Part shown: one piece after another, positions 22,106 to 34,215 of the stretch | How positions within the stretch are numbered: position 1 is the first letter of the stretch | Layout of the letters: the number at the start of each line of letters is the position of its first letter | Made by a program: the position numbers and the translations under genes | Notes under the pieces: model-generated | Database searches by the model: none | What the model was told of the DNA's origin: nothing | What the model saw: only the letters and a program-made list of their open reading frames with translations | Assembly: GCF_042477335.2 (NCBI RefSeq) | Contig: NC_091251.1 | Coordinates: 92,147,501-92,211,500, forward strand | Reading direction: 5' to 3' | DNA: 64,000 bases | From: Ovis canadensis | Taxonomy: Eukaryota; Chordata; Mammalia; Artiodactyla; Bovidae

Positions 22106-22212
22106 CTTTCTGAAAACTCATATCCACCATGCGGGGGACCATCATCTCAAGGAAGTAATTCTTGTTTTTCTCATACGCCTCACCATCAATTACCTTGATG
22201 TGAACTGTTTTG
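22106..22212 (-). CDS. SLC8A3: SLC8A3 alternative exon A
   Basis: This 107-nt exon has acceptor ttccatccacag (AG at 22214-22213) and donor CAGAAAG|gtgtag. It starts with one nt (C), reads KTVHIKVIDGEAYEKNKNYF and LEMMVPRMVDMSFQK, and leaves one G. It is the mutually exclusive partner of exon B and encodes the exon-A form of CBD2, known for NCX3 mainly from brain. NCX1 exon A has VIDDEEYEKNK and EIGEPR at the matching places, so this copy has Gly where an acidic residue is usual and Val where Gly is usual. The splice sites and frame are intact, so it is not obviously dead. The donor is a suboptimal gtgt type, as in exon B. Confidence 0.92.
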
Positions 22213-22439
22213 CTGTGGATGGAAAAATAAGGATCATAAGCAAGGAGTAGACTGGGGGGCTAGCCAGCCAGAGAAGGAACGGGAGGAGAAAGAAACAGGG
22301 AAAAGATCCAGAAAGGTCAAAAATCTGCCCCAATACCATAGGAGCACAGAGGAGAGTGGTCGCTCCAGAACGCCTTCCAGCCCCACTGGACTCCTCCCAG
22401 GCTTTGAGTGGCTTCATGGCATTATTAGATTGGAAGACA

Positions 22440-22610
22440 CTCAGGCTTTGCAGTTAAAGGATCTAGGTTCTAATCCTGTGTACGCTATGTGACCTTGGAC
22501 GAATAATTTCACTGCTACACAAACAGGCCGAATAACACTAACATCATCCCAGGGCAAACGTGAGAGCTGTGAAATATACATATAAAGGCTCAGACATTTA
22601 GGTTCTTCTA
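22440..22610 (+). repeat. MIR SINE, degenerate
   Basis: The segment has the MIR order: 'ggatctaggttctaatcctg', then 'ctatgtgaccttggacgaat', then 'aatttcactgctac'. It is diverged. Confidence 0.6.
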
Positions 22611-23704
22611 AAGCATTTCCTTCCTTATTCTGTCTTGCTTTTAGAGCAAGAGAGAACTAAAAAAAAATTTTTTTTTTTCTTTTGAAATCAGCTGATACTG
22701 ACTTGAAAGGTTTATTTTATAGAAAGGGCAGAAAAGGCAGTGTGTGGGGGGATGTTGCTGGCCCGTGGGAGTTTTGCCTGGAACCAGTCCCTTTCTCTGT
22801 GTTTGTGACTATCACAGGGAAGCCTGGAGGGCCGTTTGGCTCAAGTCACACCTTCTGGTAATTCACAGCAGTTGTCAAACACTACTGATCAGATCTGCAA
22901 ATGAGCTTCTGTTGTCAGAGGAACACACTGACTGGATCACAGGAATTCTGACTCTCTGAATTACGATTAATTCATAAATCCTACAGCAATCTTGTGATGA
23001 GCACAATTAAGTTGCTTTTGTGCTAAAAGTAGTTGTTCTGTTAAACATTCAAAAACAAAAACCAATTTCAGGAGCCCAGTTTTGCATATTTTTTTACTTT
23101 AAAAAATACATATTACCAGGAGCTTCAAAAACAGAGGAGGTCCTGAGCCTCTCCCAGGCTGTGCTTGACTTGGGGGACGTTTCCAGATCAGACCCCAGAT
23201 ACTAAGGGGGAGAGACATTGTGGGATAAGGGTGGGCATGGAGCTGAGTCTCCCCTCAGCGGTGGGAGAGAAGGGGCCACATAGGAGCCCTGCTCAGCTGC
23301 CCCAGGGCATTGCCCTTTCCCACTCGGGTGCCCCGAGGCCTGCTTTGTGGGGGAGACGGAGGCCTTCAGCTTCACCCTTTATTATTTAGCATAAAGTAGG
23401 AATATGGCTACATTGTGACTTGGAACAACCTCTCTTCTCTCCTGTACTTTCCCAAGTCACTGTTGGAACTCTGGATGTCTACAGAGCTTCCAGCGGCCAC
23501 ACTGTCGATCTTGTAGAACCAGATGTCAGTCCATTGCTCATGGAGCGAATGCCCCTGCCACCCCACTGCTTCAAAAACAGGCTCCAAACCCTCATCACTT
23601 GTCACACCCACCCCAGTCACAGTTTAACCTGACTGGTCACCAGAGAGTGCAGGACTCACCCACTAGGGTCACTGAAAGGCCACAATACTTTGGCCTTCTC
23701 TCCT

Positions 23705-23935
23705 CCAGGGCAGTGGGTTTGTATCAGAGATGGTGACCTGGGGTCAAACCCTGCCCCACCTCTCAGTTAGCTGGGTGACCTCAGGCGACTTGCTAGAGCT
23801 TGCCAAGTCTCCTTTGTAAAGTGGAATACTAATACCTCTTCACAGCGTTCCTAACTGAGATAATGCACGCGAAGCACTTGGCAGGTTGTGCATTCCCTAG
23901 TAAATGCTTAAATAAATAGCCACTATCATTACTAA
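23705..23935 (+). repeat. MIR SINE
   Basis: Recognisable MIR with 'gggtcaaaccctgcc', 'agctgggtgacctcaggc', 'taatacctcttcacagcgtt', 'gagataatgcacgcgaagc' and a 'gtaaatgcttaaataaat' end. Confidence 0.75.
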
Positions 23936-24689
23936 GAGTAATATAACCCCAGTTTGGTGCATCGAGAGTAATATGTAAAAAAATCTCATCTCCAGTTATT
24001 GAATCAGAGGATAAAAGGGAAGTCAAGAAATAGAAATGGTGACCCAAGAGGCAGCACCGGCTGGAAATAGAAGTCAGGTCAAGAAGGAATTGGACAGAAC
24101 AGGATCATAACTGCCAGATGGGTTCTTAGAGGGGCTTGGAATGTTCAAGTCGCATGGAGAGTGACTCTCATATTCTCCCCCAATCTGGCTTTGTGTCCCT
24201 GCCAGTGACAAGTTGTGGGCTGGACAGACCACATGTCAGGAACACAGCCTGCCTTGTGCTTGTTTGATTTTCAGTGAATGGATAAACAGAATGAGAGAAG
24301 CCATTGACAACTTAGTTGAAGACAGAGAAATGAGGCCAGACAACAAGTAGTGGCAAAAGAAATTTGGCTGAGCAAGGAGGAACCTCTAGTTGGAAGGTGT
24401 CACACGGGAGGAGGCAGGATGTAAGCAAGACTCCCTCCCTGAGATTGCTTGTGGGGAAAAGGTACCACATCTGCTTGGGCTTAAGACATTATCTGGCCTG
24501 GAGAAAATTGAGAAAGTTCTCAGTTCTGCTTAAGCCACAAATGAGGCCAGACGAACATTTACATTTATTAAGGGTCACCAGCTGGGTCTTGAGTTCTCAT
24601 TCTAAACTTGTTTTTCTCCATTTCAGTCAATGGAACCATCATCTATTTAAATCCAGAATCACCTGATTCCTTCCCTTCACCTCATCCCT

Positions 24690-24965
24690 TCCCATTGACA
24701 GCCCCTGCCTGATGCCCGCCTCTAACCCTAAAACATTTATCACCATTTTCCCTCTGCTATCAAGACCTAGATCAAAACAACATTACCTGTCCCCTGGACT
24801 TTACAACAGCTTCCTAAGAGGTTTTCCTGCTCCTGACTTTGCCATCCTCCTTCAATTCCTTCCCTGCATGACAACAGGGTTATCTATTAAAAATAAAATC
24901 CAGGCCTTATCATGCCTCCTTAATTGGAATAAATACAAAATTCATACTATAGCCTATAGGACATG
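24690..24965 (+). repeat. L2-like LINE fragment
   Basis: Pyrimidine-rich text such as 'acagcttcctaagaggttttcc', 'ttcaattccttccctgcatg' and 'aaaataaaatccaggccttatcatg' is typical of the L2 internal 3' region. Identified by eye only. Confidence 0.45.
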
Positions 24966-26324
24966 ATAGACAGTGACCCAGGGTGGAGGGGTGGGCATGG
25001 TGGGGAGGAAAGAGACCCAAGGAGGTAACACGGCCTCTCAAGGAAGGAATGTTTATGTGGCATCAAAAGGGCAAGGCTCCTCTGTCCATGGAAGGATCCC
25101 AGGCAAGAATACTGGAGTGGGCTGCCAGTCCCTTCTCCAGGGGACCTTCCCTTCCACTCAGTGGCAGATACTAAATGGTCATGGGGTCAGATTATCCTGA
25201 GCAGCTGTTCCTAAAAGCCAGTCATGCTTTCAGAGCCAGTAAGTCTGTGCCTGCCTTTCCTCCGAGCCTTCTGCAGAGGGAGGTGCCAAAGGAGGCCGCA
25301 TTCCCAGCTAAGACTGATTATGCTGCTTGAAAAGATGCCCCCACGGCCTCGCCCACCGGCAACTGGGAAAGGATTAGGAAACATATTTCTGGGCTGCCTC
25401 GCTGGCCTTCTCAGAACATTCTTTTGTATGAGGAAACCCAATTCCAAATCAGGACCTTGTGAATCTCACTTTACACAAGGAAGGAATCTAACATATACAT
25501 TTCATCTCATTCAGTGCCATAAGAACTTTCTCACTTCATCCTTACTTTAGCTGTGTAACACAGGTGAGATTCCTTCCACTCTAAAGATAAAAAACAGATG
25601 CCCAAAGAGGTTAAGTAACTTGTCCAGAGTCACCTAGGTTGAGGTTTTAGCATATGTCCCTTATTACTCCTGGAGCTTATTTCGTACAAGCAGGTGGGTA
25701 AACTCTGGGTGCCATTCCCAAGCTATGGCCGCAGCAAAGAAGCACAGAATTCTCCCATTTAAATTCAGGCAGCATAGGCAGGTAATAAAGGGATCTGACT
25801 CTGCTTTGCAATGCGAGTAGGTGGCTTCTTAACCCTTCGGCCCTCCCTTGCTGGAAATAATCTCTAAAGAATCCCTGACTTGGTGACCTCTTCCCTCCTG
25901 ATTCCCACTAAATGACTCTTCACCACATCAAGAAGCGTTCCTTTTCATCATCTCTAAATTTATCCTGGCCGCTCCAGGCCAGCTAACACTCACAAAGCTT
26001 CCTTGACCCAGGGCCGTAGGACAGAGCTGTTAGCCTTTCTGTGGGAGCTTTCAGAAGCCTCACGTCTGTGCTGGGTTCTTCTTTTAGTCCTTTTTATCTC
26101 TCAAGTTGGTGCCAGCAGCCCCCATCTCCTTCTGCTAGGTTTCTGGCTCTGAACCATGGCAGAAAAGCCCCTCCCACCTTCAACACAGCCTGACAGCCCA
26201 ACACTGACATTCCCCCACCCCTACCGAGGTCTGGGGGAAAAGCTTCTCGACTCATGAGAAGGCGTAAGATGCTCTCATTGGTTTTCTCTTGAAAATCGGT
26301 GTGTCATAAGGTCCCCAAAAATAG
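24966..26324. other. intronic sequence with a Bov-tA fragment and an old repeat
   Basis: A short Bov-tA piece lies at 25072-25152. A diverged ancient repeat with 'gcccaaagaggttaagtaac' and 'gtccagagtcacctagg' is near 25500-25680. I see nothing nameable in the rest. Confidence 0.6.
25072..25152 (-). repeat. Bov-tA SINE fragment
   Basis: Only the central block remains: 'ggctcctctgtccatgg', 'aggcaagaatactggagtgg' and 'ccttctccaggggacctt'. Both ends are missing. Confidence 0.8.
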
Positions 26325-26465
26325 CGCTTCTCAAACTTCGGTGTGCATGCTTCCCCTGGGAATCTTGTTAAAATGCAGATTCTGAGTAGGCAGGCCTGGG
26401 ATGGGGCCTGAGATTCTGCATTTCTAACAAGTAACCGGGGTATTTGGATGCTGCTTGTCCAGCCC
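26325..26465 (+). repeat. MER5A-like hAT (Charlie) DNA transposon relic
   Basis: The segment follows MER5 order: 'gcttctcaaacttcggtgtgc', 'gggaatcttgttaaaatgc', 'agattctgagtaggcaggcc', then 'gagattctgcatttctaac'. It is non-autonomous and old. Confidence 0.65.
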
Positions 26466-26617
26466 CCAAGACTTTTTGGGGAAGTCTCTCTGACTCTACT
26501 AAAAACTCAGGGAAAAGGACGTAGCTGCTCAAAAACTAATGCCAGTCAGGGAGGTGGAGCTGAAATCAAAGTCTAGCATTTCAGCAAAGGCTGGAATCGG
26601 GTCCATTCTGACACTAC

Positions 26618-26756
26618 TTTTTTTTTTTTTAAATTTCTTAAATTTGCTTTTCAGCCATACCATGTGGCATGCGGGATAGCTCCTGACCAGGGATCGAACC
26701 TGCCCCCTGCAATGGAAGTGCAGATTCTCAACCACTGCACTGTCAGGAAAGTCCCT
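26618..26756 (-). repeat. CHR-2-type tRNA-derived SINE with TSD
   Basis: A reverse-oriented cetartiodactyl SINE begins with a T run (the poly(A) tail), then 'ccataccatgtggcatgc', 'ctgaccagggatcgaacc' and the tRNA-like 'aaccactgcactgtcagg'. TGACACTAC flanks it at 26609-26617 and 26757-26765, a clear target-site duplication. Confidence 0.85.
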
Positions 26757-26765
26757 TGACACTAC

Positions 26766-28594
26766 ATTTTGAGAGGCAAATTAGAGTGCACCCTGAACAG
26801 GGTGACTTAGTTGATGAAGACATCATGTTTCGAATTAATTGACTAATATTTAATAGCCTTACTTCTGCCAGGTACTGTCCTCTTTTGGCACTTCATTAGA
26901 ATTATATATTAGATAGAATGATTAGAATTCTAGAATTCTATATTAGATTATAGAATTAGTATATTAGATAATTCAATCTTCACAACAAACCCATGAGGTA
27001 GGTACATGCCAGGCAAGGTACACAGATCATCTCATTTAGTTAGTCCTCACCATAACCCATGCAGGTATGTACTATTTTTATTGCCATTTTATAGATGAGG
27101 AACTAGAGGCCCAGGCAAGTTAAGAGACTTGCCTAAGGTCTCAGTTAAATGAGTGGCAGAGCTGGGATTTGAACTCAAACAGTGTGGCTCTACAGACTGA
27201 CCTTCTAATCAGGATTGGATATGTGGATCCAGAGGAGAGGTGTCTGCTTGGGGAGGAGATGGCACCCACTCCAAATGGTCCTGGGGCCATCACAAGTGGT
27301 GTGTCCAAAGGACCGAGGCCATTGGCCAGAAGGCAGACTTCAACTCTACCATATACCATTACATCAATGAGATCAACCGATTTAAAAGGGAGTGATCACC
27401 CCATTTCTGGTCATATTCAAAAGTTGGATGATGACCATGCACAAAAAGGTCTGTGGAAAGGATTCTACATTCCACAGGAGGTCAAGGAGATGACCTGTAA
27501 AGAAAGATCAGCACTCAGTGGTGTGCTGGTAAACCTGTTCATTGGGGGAAAAAAAACCAGCAACCTTGGTTTGGGGTGATGTCTTCCATGGTGTAAATAC
27601 TGCCACTATAGCAAATTTTAGGATACTAGTAGTTTGAACAACCAGCTTGCAAAAAGCTTAAACACATAACAATTAGCTCTTGTGAACTGGTAAAAGCCAG
27701 TTCCAACAGACCACTGACAGTTTCAGATTCTACCAGCACGTTCCAGAGAGGTTGTGATGAGAAAAGGTAGTTCTGATCAATTTACAAATTATTTTAGTAC
27801 TTGCAAGTGTTTGCTCAAAATGGGCAGCTATCTTAAAGAGCTTATTCACATGAGCCTTTGAGGGGGAAGGCTCAAGGATTTGGTTTTTAAAATAAATGTG
27901 GGTGGGTGACAAGACTGTGGTAGGTTGAATTCCTAAAATGCCCCATCTTACGTGGAGCCACTGCTGATGGCCACTGCTGATGACCATCCATTCAGGTGAT
28001 GGTCTTTGCTGTGTTTGACTTTGTTTTGAGGAAAATATTCTGGAGTAAATCTTAGTCTACTGTCGCCAAGTTGTTTTAGAGGAATTTTGTGTAAAAGAAA
28101 AGGATCATTCTGAACTTTGCAATGATCCCTTATACATTTTCTGAGAACAAAATGATCAGCTATGTGAAAAGATTTTTCAATGAGGATGCCAGCATTTTAT
28201 GAAAAACCAGAACTTATTAGATGAAAGCAGTTATTGAATCTTTCAAATATACTTGATCATGCACAAACCATAAGCATTTTTCTCTTAAACTGGAAATAAA
28301 TCTTTATCTGTTAGAAACAAGGTAGCCAAAATATGTGAATCTGAAGAATTTTGTTGCCAATACTTAATGGCAAATATACAAACCAAAGTTGGTAAAAATG
28401 TAAAATAGCATGAACAAAATTTGCATTATATCAGATTTGAACATCTAGTAAGATTCACATTTATACTAAGTTTTCAGCATTGTATTCTTCTGCATTCTTT
28501 TTTTTTGCTTTTATTAAAGGTTTAAAACAAACAAACAAGTCCCATCTTAGCACAACATGTATATCAATTATACCTCAACAAAAAATAAAATACA
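26766..28594. other. intronic sequence, A/T-rich, mostly unassigned
   Basis: An A/T-rich tract with repeated 'tagaatt' and 'tatattagat' words lies at about 26890-26975. An old mammalian repeat with 'tttatagatgaggaactagag' and 'gagtggcagagctgggattt' spans about 27000-27200. A short 'ggtaggttgaattcctaaaatg' block near 27910 resembles the start of an MLT1-type LTR. The rest is unassigned. Confidence 0.55.
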
Positions 28595-29165
28595 ATGTCC
28601 CCTCAACAATGTCCTACCCTAATTCCTGGAGCCTGTGAATATGATATCACCTCCTCATGATGTTATGTGATATGTTATGTTACCTTAAAATAGGGGCATT
28701 ATCTAGGTGGGTCTGACCTAATCACCAGACTCCTTAAAAGCAGAAAGCTTCACTTCTGGCTGAAGAAAAAGGAAGGCAGAGGACTTCATGCATGAATCCC
28801 TTCGAAGCATAAGAAGGATACAACATGCTGCTTAATGATGGAAGGCATCCCATGAGCAGAAAAGCAGGCAGCCTCAAGGAGCAGACTAGTCTCTGGATGG
28901 CAGACAGCAAGGAAGGGGGCCCCCAGACCTAAAGCCATAAGAAATTGGATTCTGCCAGCTTCCAGAATGAGGCTGCAAGCAGACACTTCCCCAGAGTTTT
29001 CCAGACAAGAGCCCAGCCACCCACACATTGATTTCAGCCTCAGGAGACTCTGAGCAGAGAACTTGGCCATGCCATGCCTGGACTTCTGAGCTATGGAATT
29101 GTGACTTAGGTATTGTGTTACATCTCTAAGTTAATGACACATTGTTTCACAGCAACTAATATGAA
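28595..29165 (+). repeat. MLT1-like MaLR LTR relic
   Basis: The order 'aattcctggagcctgtgaat', 'gggcattatctaggtgggtc', 'accagactccttaaaagcag', 'ccagcttccagaatgagg' and a 3' part with 'cttctgagctatggaattg' and 'gtttcacagcaactaatatg' matches this LTR type. Its start may be the separated block near 27910. Assignment is by eye. Confidence 0.5.
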
Positions 29166-32090
29166 AGGCTTCTTAAAATTTTATGAAGTCAGGAACTGAG
29201 CCAGATGATCTCTTGGAACTGTCTCGCAGTGTCTATTTTGTAACTACTTTGTCCTGATGTAGAGCCACTGCTAGGCTCCACAGCGCCTTTATGCAAAACT
29301 GAGAAAAGATACAGCCTTGGAGATACACAGCTTGGCAAGAAGAAAGCTCCTTCCTCCAGCTTCCAGAGCAGTAGGTCATGTCAGACAGCTGAACTTGGTG
29401 TGGAGAGAAGGGTCTTTATGCAGTGCACAGGCTGTACAAGTATACATGGCAGCCTCACTTGGCAGACTCTTGCCTGACTGACTGTTCCACACACATGCTT
29501 GAACGAACAAGAATATGGGACACGTGAAGGCAGAGACATGGATTTCACTGAATAACTTTCTGCAGCCTGGGGAGTGGCCAGATAGGTGGGAGGATGAGCA
29601 GGCAGGGAGGTACAGAGTGGGAGGGAAAGGTGTTTGGGTGTGTAAGGAGGCGCATGCACAGGATTTCTGCTGCTTTGGCATCTATGCTGGACCCTTCTGA
29701 TGAGCCTGCTGCTGTGTGCAGCTTTTACATACTTTTGACTAGTTGGGCTGATCAGAGAAAACCTGTAAGCATGGGTGGCTTCCCCTAGGCAAAATGTAGA
29801 AGCGTTCTGTCTCCACTGACAATTAAGACCGGACCGCTGGGCAAGTTGACGGGCGCACACCCACGTCTGAAGACTTCACATGCATCCTGTCCGTTTGGGA
29901 CTGTCTGGGCTCATCGCTGGGTACCATAACTCATGGCCGATTCCTTCCCTTTCCTAATCCCCTGCTTTCCCCACACCTGAAGAACTTCTTACCTGGGGCT
30001 AAAGGGAAAAAGACATCTGGAATGACTGCATGACTATGAACTGAAGGCTTTAGGGTATGTTTAGAGCCAGAATTGTGCCAAAAGCCCCAGCAGGACCACT
30101 CATTCTGCTTCCCATAGGTCAGGACAAAGTGAGAAAATCTTTTAATGTTTTAAAAATATGGTCTTCTAAATAAGCACCCTTTCTTTTTTTCCCTTTGTGT
30201 TTTCTCTTTATTATAACTCAAGTAAAATATTCTCAAAGATTCATATGGTATTAAAGCATACAGAGCAAAACACAGAACTTCCTCTTTTCTTCCTCCATCC
30301 TTTTCACTTCTTGCTCCTTAGTCAGCAGTCTGTCTGCATTTCTGGTAGACACCCTTTCTTTGGAAGGCTGTCATGCCTCACAGGGCAGCCCTACAGGGAA
30401 GAAAAGATTATAGATTTTTATCTCTCTAACTTTTCATAGAGGATATAGACTGGACCCTTCATTCCAGGAATTAGATGTTCTCTGGAATATCTATCCCTCC
30501 ACACACTCATCCATCCGTCCACCCACCCATCAATATGACCACATACTGATCAAAAGCATGTTCCTGCCCTCACGAGGCTCATAGTCTGGTGGTGTGAACA
30601 TGCACAGAAGGTATCCTTTTTCCCCTGACCAATGCTTTTATGGCATTTCCATGGCAAAGCAGGTAATATTAAGCTCTAGGAGACACTTCTCAGTGGAGGC
30701 ATCAGATTGCACTCCCCAAGCAGTGCAAATCTGTTTTGCTTTGAGCATGCCACAAACGTCAAGGAGGCTCCTAAGCTTGGCTATGTCTCATGGCCACCAT
30801 GCCAAGATAAAAGTCTATGTGTTCACATGAGGGAAAGAGCTCCTCCACTGTCTAGCTGCAATGTCTCTGCTGGGAGAAGAGTGTTCTTCAAGCCGCAATA
30901 AAGATTTCTCCCCCTCTGCTGCCCTATGGTAGGGAGTGTTTCATGCTCTTGACTGTGTGTGTGTGCGCATGCTAGTGAAACTATCTATGATGGGGAGGGG
31001 AAGGGTTAGGTACAACCCACTGTACATTGGAGGGAGAATCTGGCCTTCTTGAAAGAAGTCTCTGCAGGAGTCTTACTTAGTTACGCACAAAGGGAAATTC
31101 AATTTCCAATCCCCACTGGTCTCACGTGTGGGTCTCAGTTCCATATGTGACTCAGTTATTTACAGCCCTATTTGGGTCCCAAGTGTGCCCTGACTCACCC
31201 TAAGAAAGTAGAATGGAGAGGAGGACAACTCACAGCTGTAATTCTCTTCCTCTTCTAAGTCAACAGGAGAGGGTAAAAAGAGAAAAAAAAAAAAAAGAAA
31301 AGAAAGAAACCCATCAATGATCTGGGAATAAACCATTTCTGTGCCTTGAAATTGATAAATTTCTTTCTTGGAAAGGCAGTGAGAATAATCTATAAAATCA
31401 TTTTATTTAACAGTGTGTCTCTTCCAGCTCCAAAGAGAACAAGTGACCGATTCATAGCTTTGGAGACGCTGGGTCTTTCTGTCTTCTTTTCTCTCTCTGC
31501 TGGGGATCTCTCTTTTTTTTTTTTTTCAGGACAATTTTGACTCAAGCAGAAAGGAGGGAAGTTCGTACTTTACAGATGTGAAAATTCAGGTCCAAGGAAA
31601 ACCTTCTAATAGGAAGAGAGAGGAGCTTGTTCCTCAGGACCTGAGTTAAACACAGTCAAAGCTTCACTTTCCACCTCACATCCCTGTCCACTGCAGCACT
31701 CAAAAAGCCCATCCTTCTGGTGGATAATTTTTAGAGATCCCAGTGAAGAGCAAGTTCAGGAAAGATTACTGTCCCAGGTCTGGGCAGAGAAACTCCTTCA
31801 ATTAGGGACTTAACAAAATGGAAGGTGAGCTGCTGGTCCTACTAGAGTTTTCATGACTGATTTAATCCAGAACTAAACTAAGGCTGAGCTGTAGCATTCC
31901 ATCCATTCACGTAGATGTCCATGGGACTGCAGGCCCTGGGGCTCTGTGATGCAGCGGCCCTGGGTGAGAGGAGAGCATCCAGGTTGGGTGTCAACTGTTG
32001 GGTCCATTTTGGGTGAATTGTGTTGTGGATTTCAAAGGGGTTGTCAGAAATTTCTGCCTATGAGACTTTTCTTTTCTAAAGATGAACTGA
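29166..32090. other. intronic sequence, unassigned
   Basis: I see no recognisable young repeat or exon here. Low-complexity spots are a CCATCC-rich run near 30495-30530, a TG run near 30953-30965, an A-rich run near 31279-31310 and a T run near 31510-31526. Confidence 0.6.
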
Positions 32091-32208
32091 CTTTATTTTA
32101 TTTTGGCCTTGCAGCATGCAGAATCTTAGTTTCCAGATCAGGGATCGAACCCATGCTCCCTGAAGTGGAGTGCAGAGTCCTAACTACTGGACCCCCAGGG
32201 AATTCCCT
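32091..32208 (-). repeat. CHR-2-type tRNA-derived SINE
   Basis: Reverse-oriented element: T-rich start, 'ttggccttgcagcatgcag', 'ccagatcagggatcgaaccc', and the tRNA-like end 'ctactggacccccagggaat'. The layout is the same as the 26618 copy. Confidence 0.82.
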
Positions 32209-33399
32209 GTCTTTGAGATTTCTAGATGACCTGCTTTCCTGTTCAGAGTTCTTCCCTTCTACTACCAGCCAAACAGAAAATTCTTGTCTTGCATCACCTA
32301 GAGATAAACTGGAGCTCAGATTGTCAAAGGGTTGGAGTGGGCAGGGCTGAATCCTGGCCCCTGCTGGGTGCAGGAGTGCTAAGTGCCGTACCCTCTGCTT
32401 CAATGTCAAGACCTAGCCTCCAGCTACTCGGTGATCTTGGCAGGAAGACAGGAGGCCAGCTTCTTGGGCAATAGAGTCTAAAATCTGCAGCTGAGATTGT
32501 CACAGGGTGAGGAGAATGGACATCCTATTTGCTCTGTGATAAAGGTCTGAAGTTTTGCTCACGATCAATGGAAGAGGCTGTTACAGAATAGAGTAACAGG
32601 TCCATAGCCAGGACCAGGGTGAGGCAAGCAAGTAAAAGGTGCAAAACCTAAGGGGTCCACCAGGCAACTTCAGTGATCAAGGTAAGTAATATTTTAATGC
32701 AACATTAAAAAAAGAATTAAGTTTTAAAAATTCATAATGAATACCAAATTTTTAAATAAAGACAGGAGCCACCCTGCGTGTGTATGACTCACTGCACCCT
32801 CATCCTGACCCACTCCAGGGGTCATTTGGTGACTTGTGTTAACAGAGAGGATGTTAGCCTTGGAAGCAAAAGATCGGAGTTTGTATTCAGCTCTTGCTTC
32901 TCATTCAATGCCTTCTCCTAAGGCACTCACCCTCTCTGAGCTTAAATGAGAGAACAGGAGCCCTTATCTCTCTCTCAGGATTTTTGTGGATAGTGATATA
33001 AGCCAAAAAGTACAACCCTTGTTTTTGGAAATAACAGGTTTCGGTCAAGCACGTCTCTGTGTGTGTAAAGTGTAGGGCTCCTACTTCATCCTCCAAAACT
33101 AACCCCTTAGGCCTCTCAGGAAGGCTCCCAACTTTCTCAGCCATTTAGAGTCCATCCCTTCATCACTGCTGCCCACCTCACCTATCCTCATGCAGCAAGG
33201 TAAGTCCCCACCCTCTGAAGGCAGGTTCGATCTCCATTTCGGACTTCGTAATTTTAGACAAAAGGGAGAAGACTGGGGAGGGCAGAATGTCCTCTCAGAA
33301 GGCACTGCCTTTGAACTGTCCTCTGGATGGTGGCAGCCAGTTCTTTGTGGCCCTTGCCCTTATCAGGGATGGCCCAGTTCTCGTCACTGGTACTCTGTG
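32209..33399. other. intronic sequence, mostly unassigned
   Basis: A weak MIR-like piece may lie at about 32840-32965 ('agccttggaagcaaaagatc' and later 'ccctctctgagcttaaatg'). Nothing else is nameable. Confidence 0.5.
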
Positions 33400-33610
33400 C
33401 AAACCACTGTCACTTCTGGCCAGGACCCTTGTGATAGCCACTTAAGTCAACCCGGTTCCTGCTTCCATCCCTTTTGCCGAAGTAAGAGTCCATTCTCTTC
33501 TCAACAGCAAGGGGGCTTTAAAAAATTCTTCATGAAAATCATAATGTGCCACTCCTGTACTTTAAACCCTCAGTGGATTCCCAGTGCACTGAGAATAAAA
33601 TTAAACTGCC
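33400..33610 (+). repeat. L2-like LINE fragment
   Basis: The segment contains 'cataatgtgccactcctgta', 'aaccctcagtggattcccag' and 'agaataaaattaaactgcc', an L2 internal signature. It is diverged. Confidence 0.5.
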
Positions 33611-33619
33611 TATGATTCA

Positions 33620-33720
33620 TGCCAATGTATGGCAAAAACCATCACAATATTGTAAAGTAATTATCCTCCAATTAAAATAAGCACATAAATTTTAAAACAA
33701 CCAAAAAATTAAAAAAAAAA
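33620..33720 (+). repeat. short bovine L1 3'-tail fragment
   Basis: 'gccaatgtatggcaaaaacc', then 'caatattgtaaagtaattat' and 'cctccaattaaaataagc', then A-rich sequence. The same words end the longer L1 at 45732-46474, so this is a very short 5'-truncated copy. Confidence 0.7.
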
Positions 33721-33759
33721 TCAACCCAGCATAACTGAGCCCATAAGTTCTGAAACTTC

Positions 33760-33905
33760 AGCATGTTCAGAATCATTAAGAGGGCTTGATGAAACACTCA
33801 AAACTCTGGGCCCCATCCCCATCGTTTCCAATTCTAGAGGTCTGGGTCGGGGCTGAGAATTTGCATTTCAGACAAGTTTCCATGGACACTGATGCTACAG
33901 GCTCC
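33760..33905 (+). repeat. MER5A-like DNA transposon relic
   Basis: The segment has 'tcagcatgttcagaatcatt', 'gggccccatccccatcg', 'gagaatttgcatttcagac' and 'actgatgctacaggctcc', as in MER5 elements. Confidence 0.55.
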
Positions 33906-34009
33906 TGAACGACAGTGAGGACCTGAGCGGGTCTGCAGAGCTCAGTCTGGCTTACCCTCAACTTGTGCCATACCACGCCTCCTCCATCCACTCTGTCCAA
34001 GCTCTACTA

Positions 34010-34215
34010 GTTTTCTTTCCATTTTCTCAAATGCATCCACCTCAACCCTGCTTTAGTGCCTTTTCACTAAATTCTTTCCTAAGCCTGGGACCTTCCAGAT
34101 TCTTATCATCAGGGCCTTTTTAAATGTTTCAATTCACCTGTTACTTCTTTGTCCACCCATTCTTATTGACTCTAACTACTTCCCATCAGATCACCCTGTT
34201 TTGTTTCTATCTTGT
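34010..34215 (+). repeat. L2-like LINE, left part (split by BovB)
   Basis: L2-type text ('ctcaaccctgctttagtgcc', 'aattctttcctaagcctggg', 'attcacctgttacttctttg') is interrupted by the BovB at 34216 and appears to resume after 35116. Confidence 0.5.

Larger units (their letters stand above)
22213..24689 (-). other. long SLC8A3 intron, proximal part with MIR copies
   Basis: This is the start of the inferred intron that separates exon A from the large upstream coding exon beyond 64000. MIR copies lie at about 22440-22610 and 23705-23935. I see no open reading frame of note and no ruminant SINE in this stretch. Confidence 0.75.

Noticed and set aside
27169..27579. 136-codon plus-strand open frame
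   Set aside because: Its start overlaps an old mammalian repeat and the rest has no recognisable protein features.
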